Source: a bacterium
Lineage (GTDB): Bacteria > Spirochaetota > JAHITG01
Direction of reading: 5' to 3'
NCBI GenBank assembly: GCA_028711675.1
Contig: JAQTRT010000151.1
Location: 1-7,625, forward strand
Length of the DNA stretch: 7,625 nucleotides
In this document: positions 7,044 through 7,625 of the stretch, piece after piece
How positions within the stretch are numbered: the first letter of the stretch is position 1
Layout of the letters: each line of letters opens with the position of its first letter
Program-made: the position numbers and the translations under genes
Notes under the pieces: generated by a model
What the model was told of the DNA's origin: nothing
The model's database searches: none
Seen by the model: only the letters and a program-made list of their open reading frames with translations

Positions 7044-7086
7044 ATTATTTTTTAATAATGATCTGTTTTGTTCCCGGACCATGAAC

Positions 7087-7545
7087 TCATGCGGAAGAAG
7101 AGACGGAGTCAAGGGCATGGTTCAGGTTCACGGCCAGTGTCACGATGTTCTTCTTGTTCTTGCTGTCATATCTGTATTGATAAACATCCATCAGGGACCG
7201 CACAAAGTGAAGACCCATACCGCTGTAATTTTTCAGTACGATCTTTTCATCGTATTCACCGGGCGGGGAATACCGGACCCCTCCGTCACAGATAACAGCT
7301 TTTACCGTTTCCGGGCCGATGGAGTATTTAATGGTCACCATGAACGGTTTGCGCGTGAGGCGGACACCGTGTTTGATGATATTGGCGATGATCTCATCAA
7401 CGGCCAGGACGAAATTATAGGTCTGCGTATCCTGATTGATATCACCCGCCCCGGCCTCGAGCATGATAGCCTCGCTGATCTTCTGCACCGTAGGCATGAA
7501 AGTACTCTTGGGAATAATATCAATTCTAAGTTTTTTCTTTTCCAT
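7087..7545 (-). CDS. RsbW/SpoIIAB-like anti-sigma factor or serine kinase (HATPase_c_2)
   Basis: The 152-residue protein has the Bergerat ATP-binding fold of GHKL anti-sigma factors. The N-box is AVDEIIANIIKHG, with Glu51 and Asn55 as the expected catalytic base and magnesium ligand. The G1 box is ICDGGVRYSP with Asp87 and Gly89, and the G2 box is SGMGLHFVRSLMD with Gly109 and Gly111. Known relatives bind a sigma factor or other regulator and phosphorylate a STAS antagonist, switching partners in response to stress. The end of a STAS-type gene lies 15 bases upstream, which supports a partner-switch pair. There is no signal peptide or membrane segment, so it is cytosolic. The start ATG has no purine-rich Shine-Dalgarno (upstream reads TCCCTTCCT), so coupling to the upstream gene is likely. 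Whether its target is a sigma factor or another output such as a cyclase cannot be told. I give no gene symbol, since rsbW, spoIIAB and btrW cannot be distinguished. Confidence 0.88.
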   Translation of the reverse strand: MEKKKLRIDIIPKSTFMPTVQKISEAIMLEAGAGDINQDTQTYNFVLAVDEIIANIIKHGVRLTRKPFMVTIKYSIGPETVKAVICDGGVRYSPPGEYDEKIVLKNYSGMGLHFVRSLMDVYQYRYDSKNKKNIVTLAVNLNHALDSVSSSA

Positions 7546-7560
7546 AGGAAGGGATTTCTT

Positions 7561-7625
7561 CTATTTCAGGGTCTTGGCTGCATCTTCTTCGGTCTCAGCC
7601 ATCAGGAATATGTTGTCCAGCTTGG
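7561..7625 (-). CDS. C-terminal end of a STAS-domain anti-sigma factor antagonist (RsbV/SpoIIAA-like), 5' part outside the window
   Basis: Only the last 20 codons are present, encoding KLDNIFLMAETEEDAAKTLK followed by TAG at 7561-7563. The pattern K-L-(D)-x-(I/V)-F-x-(I/M)-x-x-(S/T)-E-E-x-A is the characteristic last strand and helix of STAS antagonists. The phosphorylatable serine would lie further upstream and is not visible. The gene sits immediately before the RsbW-like kinase in the same direction, the classic antagonist-kinase order. This call rests on a short tail plus context. Confidence 0.7.
   Translation of the reverse strand, partial: KLDNIFLMAETEEDAAKTLK

Overview
The window is a bacterial chromosomal segment of intermediate base composition. 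It holds seven protein-coding genes, two of them cut by the window edges, and no RNA gene, CRISPR array or transposase that I can recognise. The organism cannot be named from this sequence. A signal peptide that looks exported, a Der GTPase, a RsbV/RsbW-type partner-switching pair and a very large hybrid sensor kinase together suggest a free-living bacterium with a didermic envelope, for example a spirochaete- or deltaproteobacteria-like lineage. That assignment is inference.

Left part (1-822): a minus-strand gene running off the left edge encodes an exported protein built from degenerate repeats of about 31 residues. It has a strong Shine-Dalgarno and is divergent from the kinase gene. The 263-base intergenic region (560-822) carries a plausible sigma70-type promoter for the kinase and several small inverted repeats.

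Middle (823-4509): one plus-strand gene encodes a 1228-residue hybrid histidine kinase. In order it has seven membrane helices, an eighth helix leading to a Cache-like extracytoplasmic sensor, a ninth helix, three PAS domains, HisKA, HATPase and a C-terminal receiver. All catalytic residues look intact. No response regulator or Hpt protein lies next to it.

Between convergent genes (4510-4691): a 182-base non-coding stretch is rich in GGATT/ATTGAC-type words and holds a long imperfect inverted repeat. It looks like a degraded dispersed intergenic repeat, and possibly a two-way transcription barrier.

Right part (4692-7625, all minus strand, read right to left): the end of a STAS anti-sigma antagonist, an RsbW-like ATP-binding regulator, the ribosome-assembly GTPase Der, a previously unlisted 47-codon gene, and a class I SAM-dependent methyltransferase with an N-terminal CxxC...CxxC zinc-ribbon-like region. 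Gaps are 15, 43 and 49 bases, then a 4-base ATGA overlap, so this looks like one operon. It couples a stress or sigma-factor switch to a ribosome biogenesis factor and a methyltransferase of unknown substrate.
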